Shown here: positions 1 to 13,051 of the stretch, one piece after another
Position numbering within the stretch: position 1 is the stretch's first letter
How the letters are laid out: each line of letters opens with the position of its first letter
NCBI GenBank assembly: GCA_026120035.1
Contig: JALRME010000001.1
Coordinates: forward strand, 1,687,909 to 1,751,908
Source of the DNA: Coleophoma eucalyptorum
Taxonomy: Eukaryota > Ascomycota > Leotiomycetes > Helotiales > Dermateaceae
Length of the DNA: 64,000 bases
Direction: 5' to 3'
The notes under the pieces: generated by a model
What the model saw: only the letters and a program-made list of their open reading frames with translations
What the model was told of the DNA's origin: nothing
Databases searched by the model: none
Translations under genes and position numbers: made by a program

Positions 1-3000
1 CTCTACATGCGAGGTCGGGAAAGTCTATTTCCAATGACCCTTTCGTTTAATAAGTTGCGCTGTCTAGTATGAAATTTGATGCTGCACACGTCTTGAAAAG
101 GCTCTTCAACACCAGAGATTCAGCATTGGTGCTTGCGGTCTTAGGACCCTCGTCGTCGCACTGATGCATCTTCGCGTGGAGCCGGGCTCTGCCAAACCGG
201 ATCGCCTTCATTTAATGTTGTGTAACGGCTTTCCACCCAACCAGCCATACAGGTAAGTGGGTGGCGTGATTTTTGTTGGACTTTGACTGTGCACCAAAAG
301 CCCTGTAGGCACCGATCATGATTGAAAGTCTGGTAGTGGCTATACATTCCTAGAGTTCAGACTGGATAGGTCGCAGTGTGATATAGCACAAATGTACATT
401 TTGACAGGTGGAAGGATTGGTTGGTCCTCCGATAGACAGAATTAAAGTCCTCCGCAATTTCTTGAAAGTCTGGATTGTTGTCGTCACAGCCGTGCTCTCC
501 TTTGTTGCTTTTAATGTCGTTTCTTTTGGCGCGGAAGTCCCCCGGTGCGCGTGGTGACTGTTGGAACTCAAAATCAGTGGTAGTGCAAGATCTCCTCAGA
601 AAAAAAGTGTCTGAGCGCGATGAAATCTGGCCCTTGTTGCATTTCTGTATCAAAAGCAAGTAGAATAATGACCTCCTTTCTTTTAATGTCCGACTCCAAA
701 AGGCAGTGCTGAGCCGACGACATTCGAACGAAAAGCACAAGGACTGACCTAGGGCGGTAGGGTGGCTGCACATTTATGGTTCGCTAGACGACAGGCTTGG
801 TTGGATCACCCGCATGCCGTTCCGATTTGGCAACGTGCACAGGTTGAGTTGCATGAAACAAATATTGGTGATTTGCGTCAAATAAAGCATCCAATCTGCA
901 GATGGTAGGCAATTTGCTGCCTCTTCTCGACGGTAAGCTAGGATCGCTGTTGCGATATGCATCGGAAGCTCAGGGGAAAAGCGAGGTCGGAAGATGATCT
1001 CAACTGAGGTAGTTGCATGGAGACAGCTGACGTTGATGTTGAGCTCAGTAAGCTGAGTCGGGGGCAGGTCGCGTCGAGTCGCATCAAGCCGTGAGTCGGC
1101 CTGCTTCTTCCTGACTCTCTCATCGAGGCTGAATCGTGGCTCCGGCGTGGTATTCCGCAAGGGGTGCAATAGTAAGACTATAAGGAGCAGTTGTTTGATG
1201 GTACGACCGCCGATACTGTGAGCGACACTTGATCTAATGGCATCGACTTTCCTTGGCTTGCCGCTGTCAAAAAGAAAGCAAGGCAAGGCAAAGCAAGGCC
1301 GAAGACACAAGGCGGGTAGACTAGTAAGCTGACATACTACACTAGGTAGGCCTTAGCTTAGGATGGCAAGGTACCTGAGTCCAGAATAGCCAGGCTAAGA
1401 GGAACTCTTCGACAGCCACCAAAGAACGACAGACAATTGACGGTAGTTAGGTACCTTGGCTTGGGTAATGCAAACCCAGTTCGGCTTACAGTAGCCTGGC
1501 CTTGGCCTTGGACTTGGACGTGTACGTGTGCGGGTCACCTAAAACGGTAAGTCGTCTGACTGATACGTGAGTGCAGCAGATAGCATGGTGAAGCTATACA
1601 TCCAGTATCACAATGGCAAAGCTCAACAACTATAGCACGGAATTTACATCTCTAATCAACGAATAAGGCAGCATTAGCTAGAGGGGGCGGACCTGTGATC
1701 CGACTCCCCGCCTAAGCATGTCCAGCGCTCAAGCAGGGCAAGCTGGCAAATCCATTCAATCATGGACGAAATAGTCACCCACTATCAGCATGACATCACA
1801 TCACATCAATTCGACTCCAACAGAGCTTCCGCCATTCACCATTCAACAGCCGTCCTCTGCCAGTGAAGGAATGATTTGGCTTGGCGCATTCTCCTTCCCG
1901 CTTCCATCACGCGCCATAGCACGACGGGCAGCGCAGGCTTGGCCTTGGCCTTGAGCATCTTGCAGCTAATGTGACACCTCATCCCCATCTGGGCCCTGAT
2001 AGCTGGCAAGCAAAGCACGCAGCACACACACAGAGAGGGAGAGAGAGGGCACAGTACGGTTCAATATAGCACAGTACGCAGGAGCATCAATATGAATGAA
2101 CGCAAGCACGAACATGAACCCTTGTCCTGTGCACTCCGTCCAACAGTGCCTCGCTGCGCCGAAGACAGACAGACTACATGGCAATCGGCAATGGCACTGG
2201 CAATGGCGAAAACGACCTGGGGATGTGTTCAGCCTGTTGGGGTGGCAGCTGCCCCTTGCCTCCTGTCGGCTGTATAATGGGTCGCTGGGTTGGTTTTCAC
2301 AAGAGCCAGAAGGGCCCTATCCCGCAGTCCAGCTGTTTCGATTCCCTGACCAAGCGGGTGCGGAGAGTCCAAGGTCCTAAAGTCTAAGGTACCACCAACC
2401 TGCACTGCTCAGGGTCCCGGAGCGTGGAGTGTCATTGCAATCCTGACTGGACTGTTTGTTCTGTGCGATGCCCTGTTATTCCATCGATCCCTCTTCCTTA
2501 CAATTTTCAATCCTTGCAGGCCGCACCGTGTCGATATACTCCCGCAGCGGTGGGCTATCCGAGCCCCACCCATCCTTTCCCTCTTGGGCACCGCACCTGG
2601 GTTGGACGCCTTATCTTGTCTTCATACCGGACGTCCTCTCCACCCTCCTCCTCCTCTTCCTCGTCATTGCAGATCTCAGTCTACGCTACCCTCAAATTTT
2701 CGCGGATACCCCGTGATACCGTCCTTGCCTCGGATTTATCAATGGTCTTGGATACGCAGACAGGAGTGCTGCATTCGTGGCCTGCAATGCCTCTCTCTCT
2801 TGCCCTGGCCCATTTCTTCTACCCTTCACCGACACCCATTGCAACTGCCCTTCACTTGATGCTGGGACAAGTGGTATCGCCTTCTCGCCCTTTCTCCGAG
2901 TCAGCAACGGGTGATTGGGCGCCGTTTAAGAGGCATTGTAATGCATCGCTATCTCCAGACCTAGCCTATGCCACTTGGCTGGCACCCTCGCTCTTCTCAC

Positions 3001-4927
3001 CTCACCCTCAGCAAAAGCAACAGCAGGGCTCCCCTCCTTCCACCCCACCAAACTCCGACGAATCTTGCATCTTGCACAGTCTATCGCAGAAAGAAGGCAA
3101 GGGACGTTGCAGCAACGTCCGTTCTCACCTTTCTTACCTTTCTTACCTGTACCTGGCCCCTTGATAGACTACTGGCACACGCGAGGATTGACGTCGGGAT
3201 TATCTGCTTTCCCTTCCCTCTGCCCTACCCATTATACCCTGCTCTGCACAACCCTCTGTTAGGTGTGTGCAAAGCTGTGCAAAGCGAGCTAGTATCTTCT
3301 GGACCCTTCTCACATTTATTTGTATGCATCGTCTTTTGATCTTTCAGCTGTCTCGTCTCGCTCCGATCTTGAACCAGCCGCCTCGACCTCACCTGGGCTC
3401 TTTTGCCATCCTATCTCATCCCCCCATCATATTTATCACTAATCAGACCCGCATCCTCCAGATTTATGTCTCTGGACATATGGTGAAATTGCCCACAAAT
3501 GCGCTCCAGCATCTAGCGCGCCTCTGTTCTTGTCTATATCTACCGACAGAAATTGCAAACAACTGACACTTGTGCACTCGCTGCCTGTACTCCTGGAGAC
3601 CCTCGCATTGGAAACTTGGCCAAACTATCTGGCCTGACTTCGCCTGGATGCTCTTTGACAGAAAGACGTACATACCTACATACATCCCAGTCTGCTCCCT
3701 ACTCGTTCGTTCGTCCGGCTAGCTTCCCGTTTGTACCACCAGCAGACTTCCCGTCTGCTCTGCTTCCACTTCACCCTCGACATTACCACTCCATTTCAAA
3801 CAGATATTGCCAGTATTCTGGCCAGCCGTTGCGAGACCTGTCTCTCTTCCTGCATTACCGCGTTCCGTTCAACACGAGTCCCATATGTCTCACGGACGGG
3901 AAGAGTGAGTCTGCCAAACACTGAGCACCTGCTTTCCGTTCACCCTCACCCACAACTCTGGTTGGACCGACGCCCCCATTCCACAGCGAGGTAACAACCC
4001 CCAAGACAACACCAGCTAGCACGACAGGAGCCATCTCCAATACCTCTCGTCTCCCGTTGGCTTTCTCCTGGTCATTCTCATCCACAGCCAACCCGAATCG
4101 CGAGGACCCCAGGACCAATTGATCGTGCAGGTTATTGGGGCAGACTCTGATTAGAAGCTGCAAGAGCAAGGGCACAGTAAAAGGAACTGGCAGTGAAGGC
4201 GAACTGTCTGGCCACTATCAAGTCTCCATTCATAGTAAAGCACATTAACTTGTACTAAGACGATTCAAGGTCAGACCCCTTCCTTTGACAGCGAAGTAAT
4301 CTTTCCACAAACGACCACGCTTTTTCGGAATTCCATATGATCACCTGTTATTTATTTGTCTGGGTGCTGATTGACCTCAAGACGCCCTCGGACGCTGGTG
4401 CAGGTACTCCACATCTTCCCAGAGGCAATTCCATCTTGCCAGTGCATGCAAAGGCATGACTTGTTTCCCTCGCATTCAAACTCAAAAGAAACCGCCCCGG
4501 TGTGCCGCATACATCATATCATACTTGTTCGTCTACATACTTTCGTTGCTTTTTCTTACTCGCGCGTCTCGAACCCTTTTCAAAACCCTAAGCTGCACAT
4601 CAGCCACCGCGACCCTCCACCCAAAGCCCCTGTCACATTATATGTGAAGGTGGATCACTCCTCTCACAGCTACACCTTACTAGTTCATGACACTAATGCT
4701 TCCCGCCATAGCCATCTCTGTCTTCTGAGCAGTGCGGATCTTGGATCTCGCCTAAGCCAAGCTGCCGTTGCTTGTCCTCTGTCCCATTTCTATAACATTA
4801 TAGACCTCACTTCTCGCTCTCCCCAAATCTCCTAATACGATAGCTCGCCTGTTACACCTCACCGCTCTTCATTCCTCGAGTGTAGAGGTGCACCACTCCT
4901 TACGTCTGCTTTCGATATATCTTCACC
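1..4927. other. long gene-free upstream region, pyrimidine-rich towards its 3' part
   Basis: No reading frame here looks like a protein family. The longest frame (2424-3164, +) encodes a Pro/Ser-rich low-complexity string with no recognisable domain. From about 2500 to 4900 the plus strand is strongly C/T-rich, with CT runs near 2640-2660. This is what long fungal promoters and 5' leaders of regulatory genes often look like, so part of it is probably the promoter and leader of the gene starting at 4928. A short AAGGC/AAAGC repeat lies at 1276-1300. Confidence 0.5.
1276..1300. repeat. imperfect 5-bp AAGGC/AAAGC repeat
   Basis: Five near-identical copies of a 5-mer (GCAAG with A/G variation) lie head to tail. 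A sister run (AAGGC units) occurs at 42987-43006, also in gene-free DNA. No function is apparent; slippage is the simplest origin. Confidence 0.6.
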
Positions 4928-7065
4928 ATGGTACAACATCTTGGTATTCCCACTCCGCAGCAGCAACAGCAGCGAGAGTTCTTCACGACGACTTCATCAA
5001 GAGAAACGTCAGGATGGACAGATCGATCTCTCGAGAGGAGTTATGACCCAGCATTTAACGACGCCTCTCGGTTCAATAGTAATACCACATCAGTGCATCC
5101 AAGACATTTGGTAAGTTGAGTTAGGCCAACTCCTGTCGTCTATTACTGATACTAAAGTTTGTATTCAGAGTGTAGAGCATGCTCTGAAACGCTGTGTTGG
5201 GATCCAGGGCGTCAGAGAATTTGGCGTGTTCATTCTGTGTGAAAATGGTGATGAAAAGACGTACACTTCGCAAACTCTCACTCCATACCAACAAGATATC
5301 TTCACTTCTCGCTTTCGCGAAACGTTTCGATCAGTGGTCAGGAGAGCCACCGCCGAAGGGCCAAATACACACCCAGGTATTGGAACCCACCTGCACGAAA
5401 TGCCACTCATCACTAATACAAAATATTTAGCTTTTGATCATGACAGCATGTTCCAGGACTTTCAAGGCGAGCCAAGTGGCCGAAATCACCGAAAACACTC
5501 AACGACGAGTGATGAATCATCCTCCGGTAGTTGCCGACGTCGAGTTCAAAGACACATCCAAGAGGAGTCAGATGGGGATGATTCGATATCGATGCATCGA
5601 AAACGGCAACGGGGCAAGTACAGACAGGATGACGACGAAGATGACGATCGCCCAACTCCCGTCCAGTCAATCAAAACGCAATCTCTCAGACTTGACGACG
5701 AGGAGGAAGTTCGGAAGTTCTATATGACTCGGTTCAAAGATATGCAGCAAGCTGCTTGTAAGGTGATTGGAAAAGCCTTTGTTAAACTGGTCGAGCCCAA
5801 GAAACAGACGCATTTTCCATATACCAAAGGAGAAGACAAAAGACCTCCATGGTGGCCGGCCACAGTTGGTGAACTCAAGGTGCGACATAGAGAGCCTGAC
5901 CACTTATTGAAAGCTGGTATGTCAATATTCAAGATTCTAAAGGAAATTTCGCTAATACTATGGCAGAGAGAATAAATCTTCTTATTCATATTTTGGTCAT
6001 GATTATTGAGAATAAGTGCGAAGCTGTCCAAAAAGCCAACCTAAGTGTTAAGAAACTGGAAGAGGTCACTATGGAGGCTATGAGCAATTGGTTCAATGAC
6101 ACCGACCACCCTGCAAACTCCAAAAAGAGACCTTTTTTGAGGGAGATTTTCAAGGTAGCCAGGCTACAAGAACGTTGGAAGAGAGGGGAGCTCGGTATGT
6201 CTACCATCTTGTAGTTGCTTATTGGAATTCTGACATGAGTGAACCAGATCCAAATTCTAGATGCAGTGTCATGACGCATGACGGCTCGATGAATGGCTCC
6301 GATGATGAGCCGGAGGAGGGTGATGAGTACGATGAGGCCGATGCTGCTGTACTTGCAGCAGCAGCAGCAGCAGCAGAAATGCCAAATCCAGACTCCCTTG
6401 TTTCTCCCAACCATACGATGATGCAGAATATCCAACCTACTCGCCCAATGGAAGACAATCGTGTAAAAGGCGAATCTAACCAAACTTGGCGACAGCTACC
6501 AGTTCGTGGCTATCCACAGTCTCAAGGGTTCAACGAGCACAAGATGGAGGATGCCCAACAGTCATCCTTTCCCAATGACTCGTTCCGAAATAAATGGGAG
6601 ATGCACGCGACACCGACCTTCCAGCAACCTGCTCCGGATCCAGGGCATCACGCTCAATACCAATCACCACCGCAACATCCTATGTATGGGTGGCAATCCA
6701 ATAACATGCCTGTTCTCAATACCTCATCGAACGGACCCTCTCCTCAGCCATACTATACAACATCACCGCATTCAGCGGGTACTGGAGGATACCAACTCCC
6801 TCCACCCTTGCCGCTCGCACAGCCAATGTTGCCACCACTAGCTCTTAGTCATCCAGGGTATGATGGTTTGGGAAATGGTACTCGCTACGATACAGGGCCA
6901 GCAAACATGGGACCGCAAATGAGGACAGGTAGCCTGGCACACCCTTACACTGGTCGAGGACATGAGGGAGGGTACCAAGATTTCCTGAATGACGGCAGCA
7001 TGCCACAGTATGGACACGGCGAAGATCAATTGAAAGAAGAACCGCATGGTATGCATACACAATAA
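4928..7065 (+). CDS. YDR124W/AFUB_079030-like helical-bundle protein (DUF2841 family), 640 aa
   Basis: Exons 4928-5110, 5169-5376, 5431-5916, 5967-6194 and 6248-7065 total 640 codons plus stop. The N-terminus is Gln-rich and the middle is Ser/Asp-rich and acidic. The family core spans about residues 195-375 and carries PPWWP (about residue 270), then EPDHLLKAERI and a helical stretch. I recognise this as the fungal family named after yeast YDR124W and A. fumigatus AFUB_079030, the latter in the hrmA-associated subtelomeric cluster; its biochemical role is unknown to me. The C-terminal half is low complexity (Ala run from a GCA repeat, Pro/Gln/Asn/Tyr-rich), resembling a regulatory protein's disordered tail. 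The 5377-5430 intron is 54 nt and in frame, so retention would add 18 residues. A 39-nt GT...AG segment from 7050 could alternatively extend the C-terminus. Confidence 0.8.
6355..6376 (+). repeat. GCA trinucleotide repeat encoding poly-alanine
   Basis: Seven GCA units in the last exon of the YDR124W-like gene encode an uninterrupted alanine run. Such a perfect-codon repeat is prone to length variation between strains. Confidence 0.85.
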
Positions 7066-7296
7066 CATGAATCAAAGATCTTCGCAGGCAATGGCAACCA
7101 ATTCTGCCAACACACCTGGTTCAGGAATACTTAGTTCTTACTCTATTATCTTTCCCCAGATGTTATCAGCAGCACTCTGATTTACTGTCGCTCCTGGACA
7201 TAAGTGATAGCGCCTTAGCGTTTTCATATATACCATCTTGCATATTCCTATTTCGACCCGGTCAATTCTGCTGTTGTCGAATAGCACACCAGTCTT

Positions 7297-7308
7297 GGGG
7301 GGGGGGGG
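7297..7308. repeat. 12-bp homopolymer G run
   Basis: Twelve consecutive G residues lie about 230 bp after the stop codon of the YDR124W-like gene. Such a run is a candidate for indel variation or sequencing error. Confidence 0.9.
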
Positions 7309-10300
7309 TTGGAAGGATTACATATCACGGCCAGCAAAACTCGTCACTTCTTTGAGCCCTTTTTCGATGGTATTCAACAGCACATCCGAATAGGGTAAGA
7401 GAAAATCTCTTCGCATGTTTACTTTTTCTTCTGAACCGGCTTCAGGCGGGCTATGTTTTCCGAGTCCTCAAAACTCTATCTTTAGAACCCTATGTCTCAT
7501 GTGGATTGCGGCATGGCACGTTTGGAAATCTCTCACAGCGAAAGTGGAATTAATCCCGGGATCGAGACGAGACGTTAACGGGCGCTATTCTTTGCTTTTT
7601 GGACTGGTCCTTTCTTTTTTGCTTGTGTGCGCGACCGTATGTCTGTGTGTGTGTTGTGCGTTCGGTCTGCGGAACACTTTGGATCTCTTCGGTCCGCAGT
7701 TTTACAATATCTTTAAGTCTGTTTCTGTGCGCTGGCGTCAAGTGGGTTTTGGCGATCTACTGTTTTTACTTTTTTTTTGTGTTCCTTTCCATATTTCTAA
7801 TATCCCAAAGCCACACACCGCTATATTGCCTTGAGGCCCCGCTTGGTATTACTCAATAATCATGATCACTTGCTTTATGAGTCTCACCGGGGAATAGGTT
7901 GACTTTCCTTCTGATAGGACGTCATCATTGATGGCTTTGGGGGAGGGATATTGTGGAAGGTGAAGAATTTGATCAAAATCTCTTTGTTCTCTTGGAGAGT
8001 GATATCGGAGGAGAGTAAATGCGTCCGTCTTCTTTCAGGCTAGGTGTACGCTTCTATGTGAGCGAGTTTTATTATTTTTATTTCCCTATGATTTTTTTTT
8101 TCAAGGGACAAGAGCAGGGGAAAATAGTTGATTGCTTGGATGGACCGCATAAGACAAAAGGCAAACAGGGAAAATTTTATGGAACATAGCAAGGAGTTCA
8201 TGTGGGGATTTCTTGAGACGAAAGCTTTTAGGCTTTATCATGGACGTACGGACGGACGGTGCTGGACTCTGCTTCCTTTTATGATGGATGTGTACGTACC
8301 TACGTACTTACGAAAATGACTCGGGAAGGGAATGAACAATGGGAACGTGGTTATGGGCAAAGGGAAGAAATATGAAAATGAGGGTGTTCAATATAACAGT
8401 GTGCGAAATTCTTATTTCTTTTTCCTACTAATCTATGACGGGTTTTTCTTGTGGTGATCCGAAATCCACTTAAAGTCTTAACTACGTTTTTTCTCTGCAA
8501 ATGTACAGGGAAAAGGAACCGGCTTCAAGAATGGGATATGTGGAATCAGGGCTGTTTTTCACTTTTCCTTCCAAAGATATATGTCTCTTGTGTGTATGGG
8601 ACGGAATAATAGGCTTTTATGTGGAATATACTATCTAATAGGTGTGCTTTTGATCTTCTTAAACAATTTGATGATACTATCCTCTACGTCTTGTGTGTAT
8701 TGCACAGAGTTCTTTCGAGGTATTTTAGTTCACCCAATCTCTGCTTTGGCATTGTCTCGTTACTAGAATGGCTTCTTTAATGTGTGTGGCTGTATAGGCA
8801 GTCGTATATCAACTTGTCTCATTTTCGAACCATTGAGAGCTTTGACCATTGAGTTGGGTCCGAGTTAGAGCTCGAGCGTCCTGATCCTTATGTTCTACAC
8901 CTCTATGATAGACAGAGCTGAAATCAGGCGTCGCTAAGCCATACCTTCATCTACCGACATCATGGTAGAGTTTTGGATACACATTCCTTTGAGGCAGAGA
9001 TATTCATAACAGTAGAACCTCTGATGCACCACCAATATTCGCAGATTGTAAAAGAAACTTCTTTTGTGTATGTATACTGACTCCCATGCCGTGTGCTGTG
9101 AAGTGTTTCGTAAAAGATCTTTTGGTAGATGTATCGGATGAAGTATTTCACCTTCCCTTCAAGGACCGGTATCAAGATGGAGGCCTACATATCGAGTGCG
9201 ACTCCTTATTACCAGACTTAACCAAGGCTTTCGAAGTCTCAGTATATACCTATTTTACACTCTTTTTGTTCTTTCAAATGCCTGCGCCGTGTCTCTGAAG
9301 TGTCTTGAAAGTAGAAATGCCCACGGCAATACCAGCTCCTACCAGCCCCTATTCTTAAGCGAGACGGCTGTCGAGAGAGTCTCGAAGTATCGATGCCGGG
9401 ATGCAAGTGCCTTGTCTTGGTATAGGAGAGCTATTGGTAGCTGGTGAGGCTTCCATATTATTTTCGCAGGATGTCAAAGCTGTCAAACGGCCTCGAAGCA
9501 GCAGCCCGTATCTGCCAATGCAAAATCCAGCTTGCAGATGCAGAGGCTATACCTGCACATAGTGAACTTTTTCTGGTGCATAACGGCGTGCTATCTAGCA
9601 ATATGGCATAGTGAAATGCCGGTGTTGAAGGCTCGGGTGCCAATAGAGGGCTTTCGGGGTAGAGACCGATAGTGCTCGAGGTGAGGTTCGTGGGTTTGAG
9701 TTCGATGAGGGTTGGCGTACAAGAGTCGAGGAGGCTTGGAGATAGTCTTGGGGGGCCTATAATCGAGACATCTTGCTTGAATTCTGAGCTCTCTGAATGT
9801 GTTGTGTATAGACTAGTCAGTCAGCTATCCAAAGACAAGTTGATACCCGTTCGTCATGCTCGTCGATCGATATTGGTCTGCCACAAGAGACAGCAGTCCT
9901 TGTCGACGGCAGACACAATGGCAAATTGACTGCGGATCCTTCTTCCTGATTTCGTAGTCCCCGGAGGTGTTTTGATATTTCTGTGAAGTGCGAGCACTTC
10001 TCGGAAAGATATTCAGATCGAGTCAATATTTGAAGAAGTACATATCATTGCGAAAATTTGTGCCTCTACCCACAGTAGAATCATTCTGAACAACTTGATC
10101 TTCGTGATGAATGATCTTGAAGGTTGTAAGCATTCTTCTAGTGCCGCCGAGAGCGAGAGTGTCTAGTTTTGGTAATAGAAGGTAGGGCCGACCGTGATGG
10201 GTTTTCTCCCGCCTCCATGCTACCCACACCGATTTGAGCAACACAACACCGCTTATGATCGCTATACCACTTAGGCATCATCTTATGTCGTATCGTTACA

Positions 10301-12891
10301 ATTATCATTATGTGCATACAGAGTAGAGCGCAGACTTGAAAAGACGCTAGTATGGCCAAGTGTTGAGATTCAAGCAGGTGCCTACAGGCTTCTGTGGTTG
10401 AATAGCTAACTTTGCATCATAGAAGCCTCTTAATTCAAGCAAAATGCATCTGTAGCTTTCCTTAATTATGGGAAATAGCGGTCGAACCTTAGTAGCCTTG
10501 ATGGCACGTTGTACAAACTCATTTCGAGGCTATCTAACTTCTTACGCAGTTCTGCAAGACGGAGCACAATCGAACTCGAACACTTCCCAAGCACCCCGAA
10601 GCCGTACGAGAGGCAGAGCAGAATGAAACAAAAGCCAATACGAAACTGGCTCTCTGTGTGCTAATTCTAGGCTTTGTCGTCGTCACCTTCTCTCCGCCAC
10701 ACTGGCTACATCGTCGAACTCAAATCTTTCATGCTATTGACCGATGCGAACAAAGGGGTCCAACCAGGCATTTCAACATTATAGGGGCTGCTATGAAGCA
10801 TTGGATACTTCTTTCCAAAGAACTTAAGTGATAGATGGCGCTGAGTTAGGTATGGGCGGCCGGCTTTGTGTCTGGTCCTCTTCGTTCTTCAGTCATCTTG
10901 TTTACAAGCGTAATCCTACAGGTAACGATCTACACAACTCAACGCTTCTACGATTTGGCATGTTAAGCAAGAACACACTGTTACACCAGACTTCGAAGAT
11001 CTGACAGTATGGGCTTCATCTTGGAGGATCTGCGAGTCCTCTTACGTCGAGGTAGGCCAGTGTTGAATATCTGACTTCCTGACTCCTATCTACAGCCAAA
11101 ATTTTACACTCGAAGATATCAGCTATTGTGAAGGATTTTCTCTGAGTTTTCACTCAAAAATATTCCTGTTTGACAGACAGGTACTAGATACTATCTATAG
11201 CTGCATTCATATTAAGAACTTCCTCAGCCACCAATGGAACAATATTGCGATGTTCTCGGCGAAGGCGAGCAAACGCGTTTTTTGAGGGCTGCAATGATGC
11301 AAGTCCGATGGCATACAACAAGCATCTTTATATAGACGACAGACAGTCCGTTTACAGAAATAAACAGAACCACTAGACGTAAAAAATAGTAGATAGCATA
11401 CAAAAGTCCCAAATATTGAATTAGGATAGCAAAGTCTGGGAAAATCATGGAGCCCAGATTTCACGGTGGCAAAGTAATTCAAACACATTTCCCAGCCACA
11501 ACTCTGCAAGAAACAAGTAGCGAAGCCTGTTCAGCTATGACAACAGTTTCTCACGTACAAAGTCTTTGCCAGACGCCACCAATACTAGATGAATGAGCGC
11601 CTAGGCAGGCTCCTATCTAACAAGGTCAAATTTCATCATCCCGCTGGCCGAAAGCCAGCCGTAAGGAGATCTGACCCCTCCCTCTGTCTCCTCAACAAAA
11701 GCTGAATAGTTACGGCAGCGGCGTCAAAAGTTGGCTCGACCTTTATCAGCTGGGGACTTCCTCAAGACCTGCAGTTGACGAGTACTTCCACTGCTTTGCC
11801 GTCGGAATCGTATTGTCTAGCGCCGGAGGTTGCAGGCTTGCACAATGATGACACTTACATTTTGCACTACCGTCTGAATACGTGGCTATGCAAGAGACCT
11901 TGGCCGGAATTGCAATCCGTTTCTCATCTGTGCCCGAGAGTGGAACTCGCGAAGGGACTGCCTATTACTATGTAACAGTGCTTGTTGAACTCTATTCTCC
12001 ACCCCTAGTCGATCGTGTTGGCGGTGGTCGCTGTCGGAGCGCATACCTCATTCAGATGTTGCAGCGGTGGAGCGTGCGGCAGTAGCCGCAGAGCCCTTCT
12101 TTTGCATACATGCACGTATCCCTCCTGTCCGTCCATCGAAGTCAAACTTCCGGGACTTGAGATACTCTAGGGAATTGACCCACCTCGGTATTTGCCTTCT
12201 GAGAACCGGAATGAACTACTTTTTTATCTAGGCGACGCGCTGCCCTTTTAGGGCGGTGGGCTGCAGTAGGCAGAGCCCTTTCTCCTCCTCCCCCCCTCTC
12301 TGCCGTCATACATAAAACTGTAGGAAAGAGATGTCACTTTGGTCCTGGAGATGTGAGGAGCTGCTAGCCTGGCTTGATGCAGGACATGGTGGTGGGGATG
12401 GTAGTGTTGTCTAGATGTTAAACGAGGAGAAACTGCAGACAGGCAAGGCATAAGACAAGCCTTTGAAGGCCCCTTGACAGACAAGGGGCTATGGTTGTGG
12501 CACAGCATTAGAAGTAAACCCAATGGAATTTTAATTCATTTGCCTAAAGGGTTTAAGACTGCAACCTTTTACTTAGTCGATTGTTAGTGGGAGGCTACCT
12601 CCTGACTTTGAAACCCTTTATTGTAGAAGAAAACAAAGTAATTCTACAAATTATATGTATGACAAATCCTCTGTCCTAGTTGCAGAGCTAGGTGTGGGGA
12701 GTAGAGAAGCAATTCAACCCCGACGATGAGAAAAGACACATGAGGAAGTCGAACCATTGCTCACGAGCGCACTGTGGGAGATGGCTTAAAGCAGTCAAGG
12801 CCCATATTCTAAACATACTAGCTGTTATATTCTACTGAGAGTCATTACCACGATGACTCCACCGATGAACTGTCCACAGGCAGGCGGTAGC

Positions 12892-13051
12892 AGAGAGCCT
12901 TGCAGGTTGCTTCAATGCTCGAGCTTCTCGACTTGGTCCACCATGAATCGGCAGGGCATTTTAGATGCGTAAGAGAGCCTTGCAAGTCACTTCAGATTTC
13001 GGCTTTATCGAGCTGTACCATCATGAAGTAGCAGGGCATTTAAGATACGTG
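12892..13051. repeat. two-copy 80-bp tandem duplication, about 70% identical
   Basis: Copy 1 (12892-12971) and copy 2 (12972-13051) align without gaps over 80 positions. Both begin AGAGAGCCTTGCA and both carry CATGAA followed by GCAGGGCATTT near the end. I count about 24 mismatches. Transitions and transversions are both present, so the pattern is not a clean RIP signature. The copies carry no common long ORF. Confidence 0.8.

Noticed and set aside
2424..3164. 246-residue plus-strand frame
   Set aside because: Pro/Ser-rich low-complexity translation without any domain or splice partner, in a pyrimidine-rich leader region.
7415..7834. 139-residue hydrophobic plus-strand frame after the YDR124W-like gene
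   Set aside because: T-rich DNA gives accidental Leu/Phe/Cys runs; no domain, probably 3' UTR.
12892..13051. RIP-mutated transposon
   Set aside because: Mismatches between the two 80-bp copies include many transversions and no transposon protein or terminal repeat is visible.
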